Source: Flavobacterium chungbukense (GTDB lineage Bacteria; Bacteroidota; Bacteroidia; Flavobacteriales; Flavobacteriaceae). Taken from it: a DNA stretch of 64,000 bases. The first letter of the stretch is position 1; the number at the start of each line of letters is the position of its first letter. The translations under genes were made by a program, and so were the position numbers. Below, piece after piece: positions 1-9,280 of this stretch. The notes beneath the pieces are model-generated. The model was not told the DNA's origin, searched no databases, and saw only the letters and a program-made list of their open reading frames with translations. The stretch is taken from positions 124,001-188,000 of the forward strand of contig NZ_JAJGZV010000008.1 in assembly GCF_020805785.1 (NCBI RefSeq), given 5' to 3'.

Positions 1-593
1 AGTATCATTGAAGTGGAAAGTTTCAACCAAAAAGCAGTTCCAACTTCTCCTTGTGACATTCCAACTACAACGGCCAAAACAAGTAGAGAAAGCACGTCTG
101 TAATCATTGTTCCTCCGACTGTTATGTTTACCGAAAGATTTTTTGCAATTCCTAATCCGCTGATCATTGGATAGACAATCAAAGTATGCGATGAAAAAAG
201 ACTTGCAAACAAAACGGAAGTAAGAAATGAAAAACCTAGTATATAATAACCTCCAATAAGTCCAAGTAAAAAGGGCACTGCAAAGGTATATAACGAAAAA
301 ATAATACTTTTCCACTTGTTCTTTTTAAAATCGGCCATATCAATCTCTAGTCCAGCTAGAAACATAATATACAACAAACCTGTCGTACCTGTTACCACAA
401 CGCTGCTATCTCTAGATAAAACACCAAAACCATTAGGACCGATAACGGCTCCGGCGATAATAAGCCCCAGTAAGTGCGGAACTTTAATCTTATTTAATAA
501 TAGCGGAATGCATAATATGATGATAAGTTCAATAAGAAATTTTAAAAGCGGATCTTCTATAGGAAGACTTATATGATGTATACTTAATTGCAT
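1..593 (-). CDS. CPA2-type cation:proton antiporter, N-terminal part (runs off window)
   Basis: The minus strand reads open from an ATG at 593 to the window edge, about 197 residues, so only the N-terminal half of the protein is present. The peptide is strongly hydrophobic, with repeated membrane segments and motifs typical of Kef/NapA-type exchangers: PHLLGLIIAGAVIGPNGFG near residues 37-55 and a LLYIMFLAGLEID stretch near residues 75-87. In this family such proteins exchange Na+ or K+ for H+ across the inner membrane. It starts 3 bases after the stop of the lipoprotein gene on the same strand, so the two are probably co-transcribed. The ion carried and any C-terminal regulatory domain cannot be judged here. 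Confidence 0.85.
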   Translation of the reverse strand, partial: MQLSIHHISLPIEDPLLKFLIELIIILCIPLLLNKIKVPHLLGLIIAGAVIGPNGFGVLSRDSSVVVTGTTGLLYIMFLAGLEIDMADFKKNKWKSIIFSLYTFAVPFLLGLIGGYYILGFSFLTSVLFASLFSSHTLIVYPMISGLGIAKNLSVNITVGGTMITDVLSLLVLAVVVGMSQGEVGTAFWLKLSTSMI

Positions 594-596
594 AAA

Positions 597-1169
597 TTAT
601 TTTTTAGATGGTGTAAGCTCAACTGAAAATTTCGCTGTGCAATTATCTTGGCTAATAATAGTTTGTGTGCCTTTTATAACATTTTTTTTAATGTCATCCA
701 GCACTACATTAATTTTGATGGTATTTTTAAGTGAACTTTCTTTAGCAGAATCAAGTACTATTTTTGTACCAAGATACTGCCCTCTAAATACGCGTTTGAT
801 CTTATTGTTACTCAAAACATTGGTAAATACGCCAGTAGAATCCGAAACAAAATCCCATACTTCAGTTCGTTGATCTCCAATAACATAATTACTGCAGTTA
901 GATTCTCGACAGATCATTTTGCTATTCCATTTTATCTTAAGACTATCTGGCCACATTTGTACTTTAGGAACCGAATCTTTTGCTATAAAAACAGTTTTCA
1001 GACTATCTTTCATTTTTAGAAGCATTTCATATTCATCTTCTTTGTCAGCAAATTTCTTTTCACGTTCCAAAAGAGTATTTTCTCTTTGATTAAGTTCTTG
1101 TTCTTTCTTATTATTACAGGAAATGAATACAGGAATAAGAATCAGAATTAAAAGTCTTTTTAAAGTCAT
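597..1169 (-). CDS. Lipoprotein with heptad-like charged segment, function unknown
   Basis: A 190-residue protein. The first 19 residues form a signal peptide ending in a lipobox (VFISC), so it is probably a periplasmic or outer-membrane lipoprotein. Residues 20-60 are rich in Glu, Lys, Gln and Leu (KKEQELNQRENTLLEREKK), a likely coiled coil. The rest looks like a beta-rich globular domain with Cys at CRESNCSNYV. I do not recognise a named family. Its gene ends 3 bases before the antiporter start, suggesting a two-gene operon, but this says nothing firm about its job. Confidence 0.75.
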   Translation of the reverse strand: MTLKRLLILILIPVFISCNNKKEQELNQRENTLLEREKKFADKEDEYEMLLKMKDSLKTVFIAKDSVPKVQMWPDSLKIKWNSKMICRESNCSNYVIGDQRTEVWDFVSDSTGVFTNVLSNNKIKRVFRGQYLGTKIVLDSAKESSLKNTIKINVVLDDIKKNVIKGTQTIISQDNCTAKFSVELTPSKK

Positions 1170-1461
1170 AAGATTTAATTTTTGTTATTTACAATTTACG
1201 CAAAAAAATCTTTTTATTGGACTAAAAACTGAAGAAACACCAATACTATGCTGCATTTGTTATCTAAAAATCATTTCAACAACGCTAAAAAACATACTCC
1301 AAAATTGTAACATTTCTCCAGCAACAGCGTCAAATCTTGAATTAAATTACGGTTCTTTGCAACAAATTAAATTCAGAAGTAAAATTCAATAGGATTTTAA
1401 ATACAATAATATTGAATCCTATGAGTTTTGACTAGTGAAAACTAGTTGTGATATTTTCGAT

Positions 1462-1980
1462 ATGGACAATAAAAAGTTTATTTTAAGTTTAAAAAAAGGT
1501 AATGAAGCTGCTTTCAAAGAAGTTTACTTCAATTATTATGATAAACTGATAAATATTGCCAGACGATTTCATTCTTCTGTACTTACACCTGAAGACTTTG
1601 TTCAAGAGACTTTCATTAGGTTATACAATAAAAGAGAATTACTCCACGAAGACGTTTTGCTAGACAAACAATTGTTTACAATCTGCAAAAACATTATTCT
1701 CAATCACATCAACAGAGAAAACAAAATAATTCAGCTTGATCCTCAAGTTGATATACTACAGGAAGAAACTGATTCTACAATTTTTGACGAGCGAAAAGAA
1801 AAACTCCACAGTTTTATCCATCAGCTTCCTGAGCAACAGCAAAAAATATTTACACTACACAAACTGGAAAACCTTAGCTATAAGGAGATTGCAGCAATTA
1901 CGGATCTTTCTGAAAAGACCATTGCCAATCATATTTATCTTGCCAGTAAATTTATTCGAAAAAAAATCGAAAACCATTAG
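1462..1980 (+). CDS. ECF-family RNA polymerase sigma factor (FecI-like)
   Basis: A 172-residue protein from the ATG at 1462. An in-frame GTG at 1435 would add nine residues, but the ATG matches where ECF sigma factors normally begin (FILSLKKGNEAAF). Sigma region 2 includes DFVQETFIRLY at residues 45-55, and region 4 is the helix-turn-helix at about 120-160 (LPEQQQKIF through LSEKTIANHI). It is followed by a small gene, a FecR-type anti-sigma factor, and a TonB receptor with an N-terminal signalling domain. This is the standard arrangement for cell-surface signalling, in which ligand at the outer membrane releases the sigma factor through FecR. A short hairpin of two ACTAGT halves around GAAA lies at 1431-1446, just upstream. 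It could affect translation, but that is a guess. Confidence 0.93.
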   Translation: MDNKKFILSLKKGNEAAFKEVYFNYYDKLINIARRFHSSVLTPEDFVQETFIRLYNKRELLHEDVLLDKQLFTICKNIILNHINRENKIIQLDPQVDILQEETDSTIFDERKEKLHSFIHQLPEQQQKIFTLHKLENLSYKEIAAITDLSEKTIANHIYLASKFIRKKIENH

Positions 1981-2027
1981 GAACTTTTTTGTTCTCGTTT
2001 GTTATCTATAAAAAACAAGGACAGAAA

Positions 2028-2237
2028 ATGCATATTGAAGCGTATAAAACTAATGTTAGAACTAAAAAAGAAGCCAGTTTATTGGTGGCTCACTTACAGT
2101 TCATCATTTCTGACTGTATCATCAATTTTGATAAAAAAGGCCGTGAAAACATTCTAAAAATCGAAACCAATCGCGAGATCAAGGAAATGGTTTATGGTGT
2201 TTTTACCAAACAAGGATTTCATTGTCAAATCATTTAA
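2028..2237 (+). CDS. Small ferredoxin-like-fold protein between sigma and anti-sigma genes
   Basis: A 69-residue protein starting at the ATG at 2028 (MHIEAYKTNV). An upstream in-frame start at 1989 would only add a low-complexity leader. The pattern of alternating strands and helices (IEAYKTNV, a helix, then INFD, ENILKIE, a helix, FHCQII) fits a beta-alpha-beta-beta-alpha-beta metal-binding-like fold without the CxxC of HMA domains. It is related to the small protein at 25843-26052: both share KT[NS]V near the start and NFD-x3-[ED]-NIL[KR] in the middle. It sits 47 bases after the sigma factor gene and 11 bases before fecR, so it is almost certainly in the operon. No function is known to me. 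Confidence 0.8.
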   Translation: MHIEAYKTNVRTKKEASLLVAHLQFIISDCIINFDKKGRENILKIETNREIKEMVYGVFTKQGFHCQII

Positions 2238-2248
2238 AACCAAAAAAA

Positions 2249-3091
2249 ATGGATAAAGAAAAATTTGACGAAGAATTTGAAAAATTATGGAATGAAAATC
2301 CAGCTTCACATTCAGAAAATGAAAAAGAAGCTTCTTGGGAACAATTTCAAACCTCAACTTTTGCCAAAAAGAAAACCAAATCTAAACCTTGGCATTATTA
2401 TGCCGCAGCTTCGGTTTTACTTTTTGTGCTTATTGGAACAGGAATTTATTTTAATGGAAATTCTCTAAACGAAAACAATGTTATTGCTGAAACGATTATC
2501 GAAAATACTTCTTCAGCAATAAAATATGTGACTTTACCAGATAGTTCAAAAGTCGAATTGAGTCCAAACTCTAAAATTTCTTACGGGGCAAATTTTGCTT
2601 TAAATAGAAAAATTGAAATTGATGGTGAAGCTTTTTTTAAAGTCAAAAAAGACAAGCAACATCCTTTTCAGGTTTTTTGTGATGAAACTACAACTACGGT
2701 TTTAGGAACTTCTTTTACGGTAAAAGAATCTGAAAATGAAGAAATAACGGTTGAACTTTTTGAAGGAAGCGTTCAAATGAATGTAAAAGGTCAAAAACAA
2801 AAATGGATTTTAAAACCTGGTGAAAAATTTACTTATGGAAATCAAAAAGCTTCTTTAACAGAGTTTAGCCGATTTGTAGATTTTGACAACGAAAAGCTAA
2901 CCGCTGTGAGCGATTATATTCAAGAAAATTACGGCTACAGCGTGATGATTCCGCAAGAATATTCAAATCAAAAGATTACCATTCGAATCAATAAAAAAGA
3001 AGATTTAAAAACAATTGTGCAATTAATATCAGAAATGTATAACCTAAATTTTGAAATCAATGAAGATTTAAAACAGATTACTTTTCAATAG
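2249..3091 (+). CDS. FecR-type anti-sigma factor
   Basis: A 280-residue protein from the ATG at 2249. A TTG 27 bases upstream is in frame but less likely. The N-terminal cytoplasmic part (residues 1-47) contains the Trp/Phe-rich anti-sigma helix region (FEKLW, WEQF). One transmembrane segment lies at about 50-69 (YYAAASVLLFVLIG). The periplasmic FecR domain follows, with LPDSSKVELSPNS at 96-108 and the diagnostic GEAFFKV at 126-132. A DUF4974-like C-terminal domain begins near 210. Together these indicate a membrane-spanning anti-sigma factor that holds the upstream ECF sigma factor until signalled by the downstream TonB receptor. Confidence 0.93.
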   Translation: MDKEKFDEEFEKLWNENPASHSENEKEASWEQFQTSTFAKKKTKSKPWHYYAAASVLLFVLIGTGIYFNGNSLNENNVIAETIIENTSSAIKYVTLPDSSKVELSPNSKISYGANFALNRKIEIDGEAFFKVKKDKQHPFQVFCDETTTTVLGTSFTVKESENEEITVELFEGSVQMNVKGQKQKWILKPGEKFTYGNQKASLTEFSRFVDFDNEKLTAVSDYIQENYGYSVMIPQEYSNQKITIRINKKEDLKTIVQLISEMYNLNFEINEDLKQITFQ

Positions 3092-3101
3092 AAAAGAAAA
3101 A

Positions 3102-3161
3102 AGGATGCAAGCCGCGAAACTTCACATCCTCCTCATAATCAGGATAACACGAGGTTATTCC
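3102..3161 (+). other. Two hairpins between fecR and the TonB receptor gene
   Basis: The 101-base gap holds two stem-loops. The first pairs AGGATG (3102-3107) with CATCCT (3125-3130), with inner AAG/CTT pairing. The second pairs GGATAAC (3142-3148) with a bulged GTTATTCC (3154-3161). Neither is followed by a T-run, so they look more like mRNA processing or attenuation structures than simple terminators. They could separate regulator and receptor expression levels. Confidence 0.4.
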
Positions 3162-3192
3162 ATTTAATAATAATTCAAAAATACAAAATTTC

Positions 3193-5811
3193 ATGAAGCA
3201 TATAATTTCAGCATGCTTTTTTTTACTCAGTTTAGGCATGACCGCACAAAAGGTCACGGTAACTGTAGATCAGAATGTAACTTTAAAAGATTTTTTCAAA
3301 CAGATCGAAGATCAATCTGATTATAAATTTGCCTTTACAGAACAATTCGATACTAGCAAAAAATATTTCACCAAAAAAAGTACTTTTAAGCAGATCGAAG
3401 TAGACAAGCTTATTGCGGAATTAAACAAAACTGCATCTGTACAATTTTCTATAGTGGGCAACAATATTTTTGTGAAACAGAAATCTCCATCTCAAAAAGC
3501 AACTAAAAAAAAAAGCAGGCTAAAAGGACAGATTTTTGATGAAGAAAGACAACCAGTTATTGGCGCCAATATTTTTATTAAAGAGTTAGAAGCTGGCACT
3601 ATAACAGACGTCAACGGAAAATACAGCTTAGAAATTCCAAATGGCACTTACACTCTTTCAATCAGTTATGTTGGTTCTAAGAATCAAGAAAAACAGATTA
3701 CCGTTTCGGATGATGTTACGATGAATTTCAGTATAGAATCGGATAGCCAGCAATTGGGTGAAGTTATTGTAATGAACAATAAAGCGGTTGATATCAAAAC
3801 AACTCAAATGAGTGTTAACCGACTTTCGATGCAGGAAATCAAAAAAATTCCTGTTGCCATGGGAGAACCAGATCCGTTAAAGTCGATTTTAACTTTACCT
3901 GGAGTAACCAATGCTGGAGAAGCTTCTTCTGGTTTTAATGTTCGAGGCGGTGCTGCCGATCAGAATTTGATTCTGTTAGATGGCGCGCCTGTTTATGCAG
4001 ATTCGCATATGTTTGGATTCTTTTCCATTTTTAATGCAGATATCATAAATGGTTTGGATTTATATAAAGGCGGAATTCCGTCTAAATTCGGAGGACGCGT
4101 TTCTTCTGTTTTAGATGTAGCCCAGCAAACTGGAGATTTTCAAGAATATAAAGTAAATGGAGGAATCGGAATTATTTCGAGCCGCCTTTTGGTTCAAGGA
4201 CCAATACAGAAAGAGAAAAGTTCGTTCATCCTTTCCGGACGTGCTTCGTATGCGCATTTGTTCATGAAACTGGCAGACAATAAAAACTCTGCCATGTTTT
4301 ATGATTTGAATGCTAAATTTAATTTTCGTTTGAATGCTAATAATACTCTTTCATTTTCTGGTTATTTAGGAAATGATTTATTTGATATTAATGAACGTTT
4401 TTCGAGTACCTACGGAAGCACAATGGGAATTTTGAGCTGGAAACATAAATTTAATGATCATTTAAATTCAAATCTTTCTGCTTTTTACAGCGATTATAAG
4501 TTCAATTTGGGACTTTCTACAGAAAATTTTGAATGGGATAGCAACATTCAAAGCTCTGGTTTAAAATACGCTTTTAATTATCAAAAATCTGAAAAATTCA
4601 AAATCAACTATGGAGTTGACGGACTGTATTACAATTTCAATCCAGGCGTTGTCCAGCCGACAAGTACAGATTCTCAATTCAATTACAAACAATTGGATAA
4701 AAAATATGCGCTAGAAGCTTCTGCTTTTATTGATTTTGAAAATCAAATTACAGCAAAATTAAATTTCCGTTACGGACTTCGTTACAGTACATTTTACCGT
4801 TTAGGATCTGAAGAAATCAGTACATATGAAAATGGTCTGGCGGTTGTTTATAATCCGCTTTATAAAATTTATGAAGAAGGAATTCCAACTGGAACTATTA
4901 AATACGGAAGTGGAAAAACCATCAGCAATTTTGGAAATTTTGAACCGCGAGCTGCTTTATCATATGCTTTTAACGATGATACTTCTATAAAAGCGAGTTA
5001 CAACAGAATGGCACAATACATTCATATTTTATCAAACACGCAATCTCCGTTACCAATGAGTATTTGGACGCCAAGCGGACCTTTTACAAAACCTCAGCTT
5101 TTGGATCAATATGCGATGGGTTATTTTAAAAATTTCAGAGATGGTGATTACTCTTTAGAAACCGAATTATTTTATAAAAATGTTCAAAATCGTATTGATT
5201 ATATTGACGGCGCTGATGTTTTGGCTAACAACAACATTGAACAAGTTATTCTAAACGGAAAAGCAAGATCGTACGGTTTGGAATTATTATTTAGAAAAAA
5301 CACCGGTAATTTTACAGGATGGGTTTCTTATACTTTATCTAGAGCAGAACAAAAAACGCCAGGAAGAACCACTGAAGAACCAGGAATTGCAAATGGCGAT
5401 TGGTATTTGTCGGGTTATGACAAATTGCATAATTTGAGTATTGTTGGAAGTTACGAATTGAATCCGAAATGGTCTTTTAATGGAAATTTCACTTTGCAAT
5501 CGGGTCAGCCGGTAACGTATGCAAATGGTTATTATGAATTTGGAGGAATTCATGTTCCGAATTATTCTTTGCGAAATGAAAACAGATTGCCGCTGTTTCA
5601 CCACTTAGATCTTGCGGCAACTTATACACCAAAACCAGACAAAAAGAAAGGATGGCAAAGCTATTGGGTATTTAGTCTTTATAATGTCTACAACAGAAAA
5701 AATGCGGCTTCGATGAGTTTTACAACAAATGATGATACAGGAGCAAATGAAACCAGAAGACTTTCGATCTTCGGAATTGTTCCTGGAGTTTCTTATAATT
5801 TTAAATTTTAA
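3193..5811 (+). CDS. TonB-dependent receptor with STN signalling domain
   Basis: An 872-residue outer-membrane receptor with a signal peptide at 1-18 (ending MTAQ). Residues 20-95 form a secretin/TonB short N-terminal domain (LKDFFKQIEDQSDYKF), the part that talks to FecR. A carboxypeptidase-regulatory-like domain follows at about 112-190 (RLKGQIFDEERQPVIGANI), then the plug (SGFNVRGGAADQNLILLDGAPVY near 247-270) and a beta-barrel ending in aromatic FKF. The upstream ECF/FecR pair and the downstream DUF4249 lipoprotein support a transducing receptor that induces its own operon when ligand binds. The substrate is unknown. In this subfamily siderophores, peptides or glycans are all possible. 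Confidence 0.92.
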   Translation: MKHIISACFFLLSLGMTAQKVTVTVDQNVTLKDFFKQIEDQSDYKFAFTEQFDTSKKYFTKKSTFKQIEVDKLIAELNKTASVQFSIVGNNIFVKQKSPSQKATKKKSRLKGQIFDEERQPVIGANIFIKELEAGTITDVNGKYSLEIPNGTYTLSISYVGSKNQEKQITVSDDVTMNFSIESDSQQLGEVIVMNNKAVDIKTTQMSVNRLSMQEIKKIPVAMGEPDPLKSILTLPGVTNAGEASSGFNVRGGAADQNLILLDGAPVYADSHMFGFFSIFNADIINGLDLYKGGIPSKFGGRVSSVLDVAQQTGDFQEYKVNGGIGIISSRLLVQGPIQKEKSSFILSGRASYAHLFMKLADNKNSAMFYDLNAKFNFRLNANNTLSFSGYLGNDLFDINERFSSTYGSTMGILSWKHKFNDHLNSNLSAFYSDYKFNLGLSTENFEWDSNIQSSGLKYAFNYQKSEKFKINYGVDGLYYNFNPGVVQPTSTDSQFNYKQLDKKYALEASAFIDFENQITAKLNFRYGLRYSTFYRLGSEEISTYENGLAVVYNPLYKIYEEGIPTGTIKYGSGKTISNFGNFEPRAALSYAFNDDTSIKASYNRMAQYIHILSNTQSPLPMSIWTPSGPFTKPQLLDQYAMGYFKNFRDGDYSLETELFYKNVQNRIDYIDGADVLANNNIEQVILNGKARSYGLELLFRKNTGNFTGWVSYTLSRAEQKTPGRTTEEPGIANGDWYLSGYDKLHNLSIVGSYELNPKWSFNGNFTLQSGQPVTYANGYYEFGGIHVPNYSLRNENRLPLFHHLDLAATYTPKPDKKKGWQSYWVFSLYNVYNRKNAASMSFTTNDDTGANETRRLSIFGIVPGVSYNFKF

Positions 5812-5815
5812 TGCT

Positions 5816-6655
5816 ATGAAAAGAATAAAAAAGCACACAATTATGAATAAAGCATTAGCCTTATTAACGCTTCTTTTAGCATTCTCTTTTACCTCTTGTG
5901 AAGACGTTGTCAATCTTGATCTGGAAACAGGCGAAACAAGATTGGTAATTGATGCCGAAATTATGTGGAAGAAAGGAACTGACGGTAAAGAACAAACCAT
6001 AAAAATCAGTAAAACGGCCCCATACTACAACAATACAACCCCAAAAGTTTCGGGTGCGCAAGTACGAGTTGAAAACAGCAACGGAGATGTTTTTACTTTT
6101 AATGAAACAGAAGCTGGCGTTTACAAATGCACAAATTTTGTTGCCGTAATCGATATGGATTACAAACTGTTTATTGAAGCTGAAGGAAAAAGCTTTACAG
6201 CCACAGAAAAATTAACCTCTGTAGTTCCAATCAATAAAGTGGAACAAGCACTTGTTCCAGATTTTGGCGGAGAAGATGTAATCGAGCTAACTTTTTATTA
6301 TACAGATCCAGCTGATCAGGTAAATTTTTATTTAACTGATTATCAAAGTGAATTTCTAATTTTTCCAGAATATGAAAACACAAATGATGAATTTTATAAT
6401 GGAAATACAATCAGTACGAGATTTTCTCATGAAGATATGAAAGCCGGAAATACAGTAAAAATTACACATAGAGGTGTTTCTAAAAACTTTTTCAATTACA
6501 TGAAATTAATTTTGGAAGCCTCAAGTTCAAATCCGTTTTCTGTTCCTCCGGGAAATATTAGAGGGAACATTTTAAATACGAATAATGCAAATGATTATGC
6601 TTTGGGTTATTTTAGACTTTGCGAAGCCGATCAGGTTGATTATTTAGTGAAGTAA
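5816..6655 (+). CDS. DUF4249 lipoprotein, partner of the TonB receptor
   Basis: 279 residues from the ATG at 5816, 5 bases after the receptor stop. A second ATG at 5843 is an equally good start for the signal peptide. The lipobox is FSFTSCEDV, and the mature part begins VNLDLETGETRLVIDAEI, the usual opening of DUF4249 proteins. These are outer-membrane lipoproteins regularly encoded right after STN-type TonB receptors in Bacteroidota. The likely role is to help the receptor capture its ligand, but this is inferred from gene order. A strong terminator follows. Confidence 0.85.
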   Translation: MKRIKKHTIMNKALALLTLLLAFSFTSCEDVVNLDLETGETRLVIDAEIMWKKGTDGKEQTIKISKTAPYYNNTTPKVSGAQVRVENSNGDVFTFNETEAGVYKCTNFVAVIDMDYKLFIEAEGKSFTATEKLTSVVPINKVEQALVPDFGGEDVIELTFYYTDPADQVNFYLTDYQSEFLIFPEYENTNDEFYNGNTISTRFSHEDMKAGNTVKITHRGVSKNFFNYMKLILEASSSNPFSVPPGNIRGNILNTNNANDYALGYFRLCEADQVDYLVK

Positions 6656-6673
6656 ATTATTTACATAAATTTG

Positions 6674-6701
6674 CCCCCTTAAACGCAATTGTTCAAGGGG
6701 G
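6674..6701 (+). terminator. Rho-independent terminator after the FecR/TonB operon
   Basis: CCCCCTT (6674-6680) pairs perfectly with AAGGGGG (6695-6701), followed by a T-rich stretch. It lies 19 bases after the DUF4249 stop and ends the sigma/FecR/receptor operon. It may also act on the convergent gene at 6731. Confidence 0.8.
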
Positions 6702-6730
6702 TTTACTTTAAATATTAAGAATTTCATTTT

Positions 6731-7330
6731 TTACTTTATCCAGCCCGTTTTCCTTTTCCATTCTTCCAGTTGCAATTTCCTTTTTTCAAAATCCTTTGGA
6801 ACCGATTGATTTTCATCTTTAACACGTTTTCTTATGATTTCGATTTGTTCTTCTAAAGTATTCAGACCAATTTGTTTTCTTCTTTCATTTACCTTTGCTA
6901 AATCATCATAAGAATTTGGACTCATTTTACCGCTTTCGTCCCAATCAAACTGCGTTCCGTAAAGCTGGGGTTTATCTTCGAAAACAGCAATTCGATCATT
7001 CAAATATGCCAGATTTATTGGATCAGCTTTATTCTCGTTAATAGCTTTTTCTAATTCGAAGGCACATTTTCTCATAAAGTCTGGCTTTCCGATTGAATGT
7101 TGAATTATAATCCATGCACTTTGACAGGCTTCTTCTCCAACTTTATCAATTGATGGATAACCAATCTGTTGTATTATATCTTCTAATTCACTTGCATTTT
7201 TATTGTGCAACTGTTCCATTTCTGTATTATATCCAGCTGAAAGCTTTCCGTTTTGAATAAGTTTTTCTCTTAATTCAAAATCAGCATTTCTTAGTTCTAT
7301 TATCTTTTCAGCTATTTTTTGATAATTCAT
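6731..7330 (-). CDS. DUF6624-like protein
   Basis: A 199-residue protein without signal peptide or membrane segment. The middle and C-terminal parts carry a pattern I associate with DUF6624: IGYPSIDKVGEEACQSAWIIIQH at about 56-78, NLAYLNDRIAVFEDKPQLYGTQF near 106-128, and RRKQIGLNTLEE near 149-160. The function of the family is not known. It stands alone, convergent to the TonB receptor operon and downstream of the PUL1 terminator, and seems unrelated to either neighbour. Confidence 0.75.
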   Translation of the reverse strand: MNYQKIAEKIIELRNADFELREKLIQNGKLSAGYNTEMEQLHNKNASELEDIIQQIGYPSIDKVGEEACQSAWIIIQHSIGKPDFMRKCAFELEKAINENKADPINLAYLNDRIAVFEDKPQLYGTQFDWDESGKMSPNSYDDLAKVNERRKQIGLNTLEEQIEIIRKRVKDENQSVPKDFEKRKLQLEEWKRKTGWIK

Positions 7331-7381
7331 CTTCGTGCAAAATATTCCTATTCAATGTCTATCAAATATAACTAAATATAA

Positions 7382-7419
7382 AAAAACCTCCAAAATCAAA
7401 ACTGATTCTGAAGGTTTTT
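7382..7419 (-). terminator. Terminator of PUL1 operon
   Basis: On the minus strand AAAAACCT pairs with AGGTTTTT (plus-strand 7412-7419 and 7382-7389), and the 3' arm ends in a T-run. It lies 21 bases beyond the GH2 stop and is the natural end of the PUL1 transcript. Confidence 0.7.
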
Positions 7420-7440
7420 CACTCTATTTAAACTACTAAC

Positions 7441-9243
7441 TTATTTATATTCTTTTTCTTTCTGCGCGTACCAATCTTTCATTACATAAAAAGCTTTCTT
7501 TTTAATTCCTTGATCTGAAATTAAACCTTTACGATTAAAGAAATCCTGAATATTTGGCAATTGTCTTCTTGGCGATCTAAAGTCAACTAAAATCCACGGC
7601 GAAACTCCTGCTAAACCCTCAATTCTATTGAACATCTGTGTATTTTGAATGTATAATTCTTCCTGATATTCTTCATTCCATCTTTCTTTTTTATCTCCGT
7701 GAAGACCTTGTAAAGCTTCGCCTCCAAATTCGCTGATAATAACGGGCTTGTTGTACGGAATAACCCATTGCATGTCTTTGCAAGATTCATTTGTTCCTCT
7801 GTACCAGCCTAAATATTGGTTGAAACTTACAATGTCTACATATTCATTCATATTATCGTGAAGTGTATTGACATTGTTCGGACTTTTAGTGACTTCCATC
7901 GCCATACTAATCAAACGAGAATTGTCTTGCGTACGCGCGTATTTTGCCAATTTACTTAAGAAAACATCTCTTTCGTCACTGTGCGGTGTTTCATTAGCGA
8001 TAGACCAAATTACAATTCCACAACGGTTTTTGTCTCTGTAAATCATGTCGTGCAATTGGCGTTCTGCATTCGCGTATGTATCCGGATTTGTCCAAGAAAT
8101 CGTCCAATAAACTGGAACTTCAGACCAAATCATAATTCCCATTTTTTCGGCTTCTCTTACCATATTTTCGTTGTGCGGATAATGTGCCAGACGAACATAA
8201 TTACAGCCTAATTCTTTTGCCCAATTCAACAAAGTAATCGCATCATCTTGCGACCAACCTCTACCTGATCTAAATGGTGCTTCTTCATGAATACTGATTC
8301 CGCGTAAAAAGACTTTTTTTCCATTTAAAAGAATTTCTTTTCCTTTGGCTTCAATAGTTCTAAAACCAATTTGATCCGCGATATTTTCATCTGCTTTAGA
8401 AATCGTTACATCGTACAATTTTGGTTTTTCTGGCGTCCATAAAATTGGATTCGCTTTAATTTCAAAATACGCTATTCCTTTTGCGTCTGTTGTGACGTTC
8501 TTTTTGATTTTCAATTCTGGAATTGAAACTGAAATGGACTGATTGGCACTTTCGCTATTCAATTTGATCCAGCCTGAAATTTTTCCTTTTTCCTTTTTAT
8601 CCAATTGAACCAAATAATCTTCGATATAGGTATTCGGAACTTGAGCCAAAGTGACATCTCTTGTAATTCCGCCGTAATTCCACCAATCCATATTTACCGT
8701 TGGCACATTATCTTTATGGCGTTTATTATCTGCTTTTACTACAACGAAGTTATTTCCGTCTACTAATAAATCGGTAACATCAAAATTGAAAGGCGTGTAA
8801 CCGCCAACGTGAGCACCTGCTAATTTTCCGTTTACGTAAACTTTCGCATCATAATTAACGGCTCCAAAATGCAAAATTCCTTTTGTTTTAGCATCTTTTT
8901 TATAATTGAAATCTTTTTGAAACCAAACTGTTCCTTCGTAAAAAAACAATCTTTCTTCTTTCGAATTCCAATCTGAGGGAATATCCATCGTAGCAGAAGT
9001 GGCGAAATTATATTCGGTTAAATCTGTGTTATTCCATTTTTTATTTTCGAAAAATCCGTTGTTTTTAAAAGGCATTAAACGGTAATCGTAATATCCATTT
9101 TCTAACGGATCTACAATGTAACTCCATTTTCCATTTAAAGCAATATTGTTTCGGGCAGCAATATTTGAAACTAATGGAACTTCCTGTGCTACGGCTTTTC
9201 CCATTAATAGAAAAGTACAACACAGCATTACAATTTTTTTCAT
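7441..9243 (-). CDS. Glycoside hydrolase family 2 enzyme (beta-glucuronidase/galactosidase type)
   Basis: A 600-residue exported enzyme (signal peptide ending AVAQ at residue 20). It has a jelly-roll sugar-binding domain (about 30-200), an immunoglobulin-like domain (about 205-300) and a TIM barrel (about 305-590). The acid/base is Glu418 in the SIANET motif, and the nucleophile is Glu505 in SEFGGEA. This is the complete GH2 catalytic pair, and the length resembles beta-glucuronidases more than large LacZ enzymes. As the last gene of PUL1 it probably removes side-chain or terminal sugars from oligosaccharides in the periplasm. The exact sugar cannot be read from the sequence. Confidence 0.9.
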   Translation of the reverse strand: MKKIVMLCCTFLLMGKAVAQEVPLVSNIAARNNIALNGKWSYIVDPLENGYYDYRLMPFKNNGFFENKKWNNTDLTEYNFATSATMDIPSDWNSKEERLFFYEGTVWFQKDFNYKKDAKTKGILHFGAVNYDAKVYVNGKLAGAHVGGYTPFNFDVTDLLVDGNNFVVVKADNKRHKDNVPTVNMDWWNYGGITRDVTLAQVPNTYIEDYLVQLDKKEKGKISGWIKLNSESANQSISVSIPELKIKKNVTTDAKGIAYFEIKANPILWTPEKPKLYDVTISKADENIADQIGFRTIEAKGKEILLNGKKVFLRGISIHEEAPFRSGRGWSQDDAITLLNWAKELGCNYVRLAHYPHNENMVREAEKMGIMIWSEVPVYWTISWTNPDTYANAERQLHDMIYRDKNRCGIVIWSIANETPHSDERDVFLSKLAKYARTQDNSRLISMAMEVTKSPNNVNTLHDNMNEYVDIVSFNQYLGWYRGTNESCKDMQWVIPYNKPVIISEFGGEALQGLHGDKKERWNEEYQEELYIQNTQMFNRIEGLAGVSPWILVDFRSPRRQLPNIQDFFNRKGLISDQGIKKKAFYVMKDWYAQKEKEYK

Positions 9244-9280
9244 AGTTTTTATTTTTAATTATATAGGATCTAATTAATTT

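Noticed and set aside
1123-1392. 89-codon open frame on the plus strand
   Set aside because: It overlaps the lipoprotein start, and the peptide has no domain or signal features. The region is more likely promoter DNA.
5605-6000. 131-codon open frame on the minus strand
   Set aside because: Antisense to the TonB receptor and DUF4249 genes, with low-complexity hydrophobic content.
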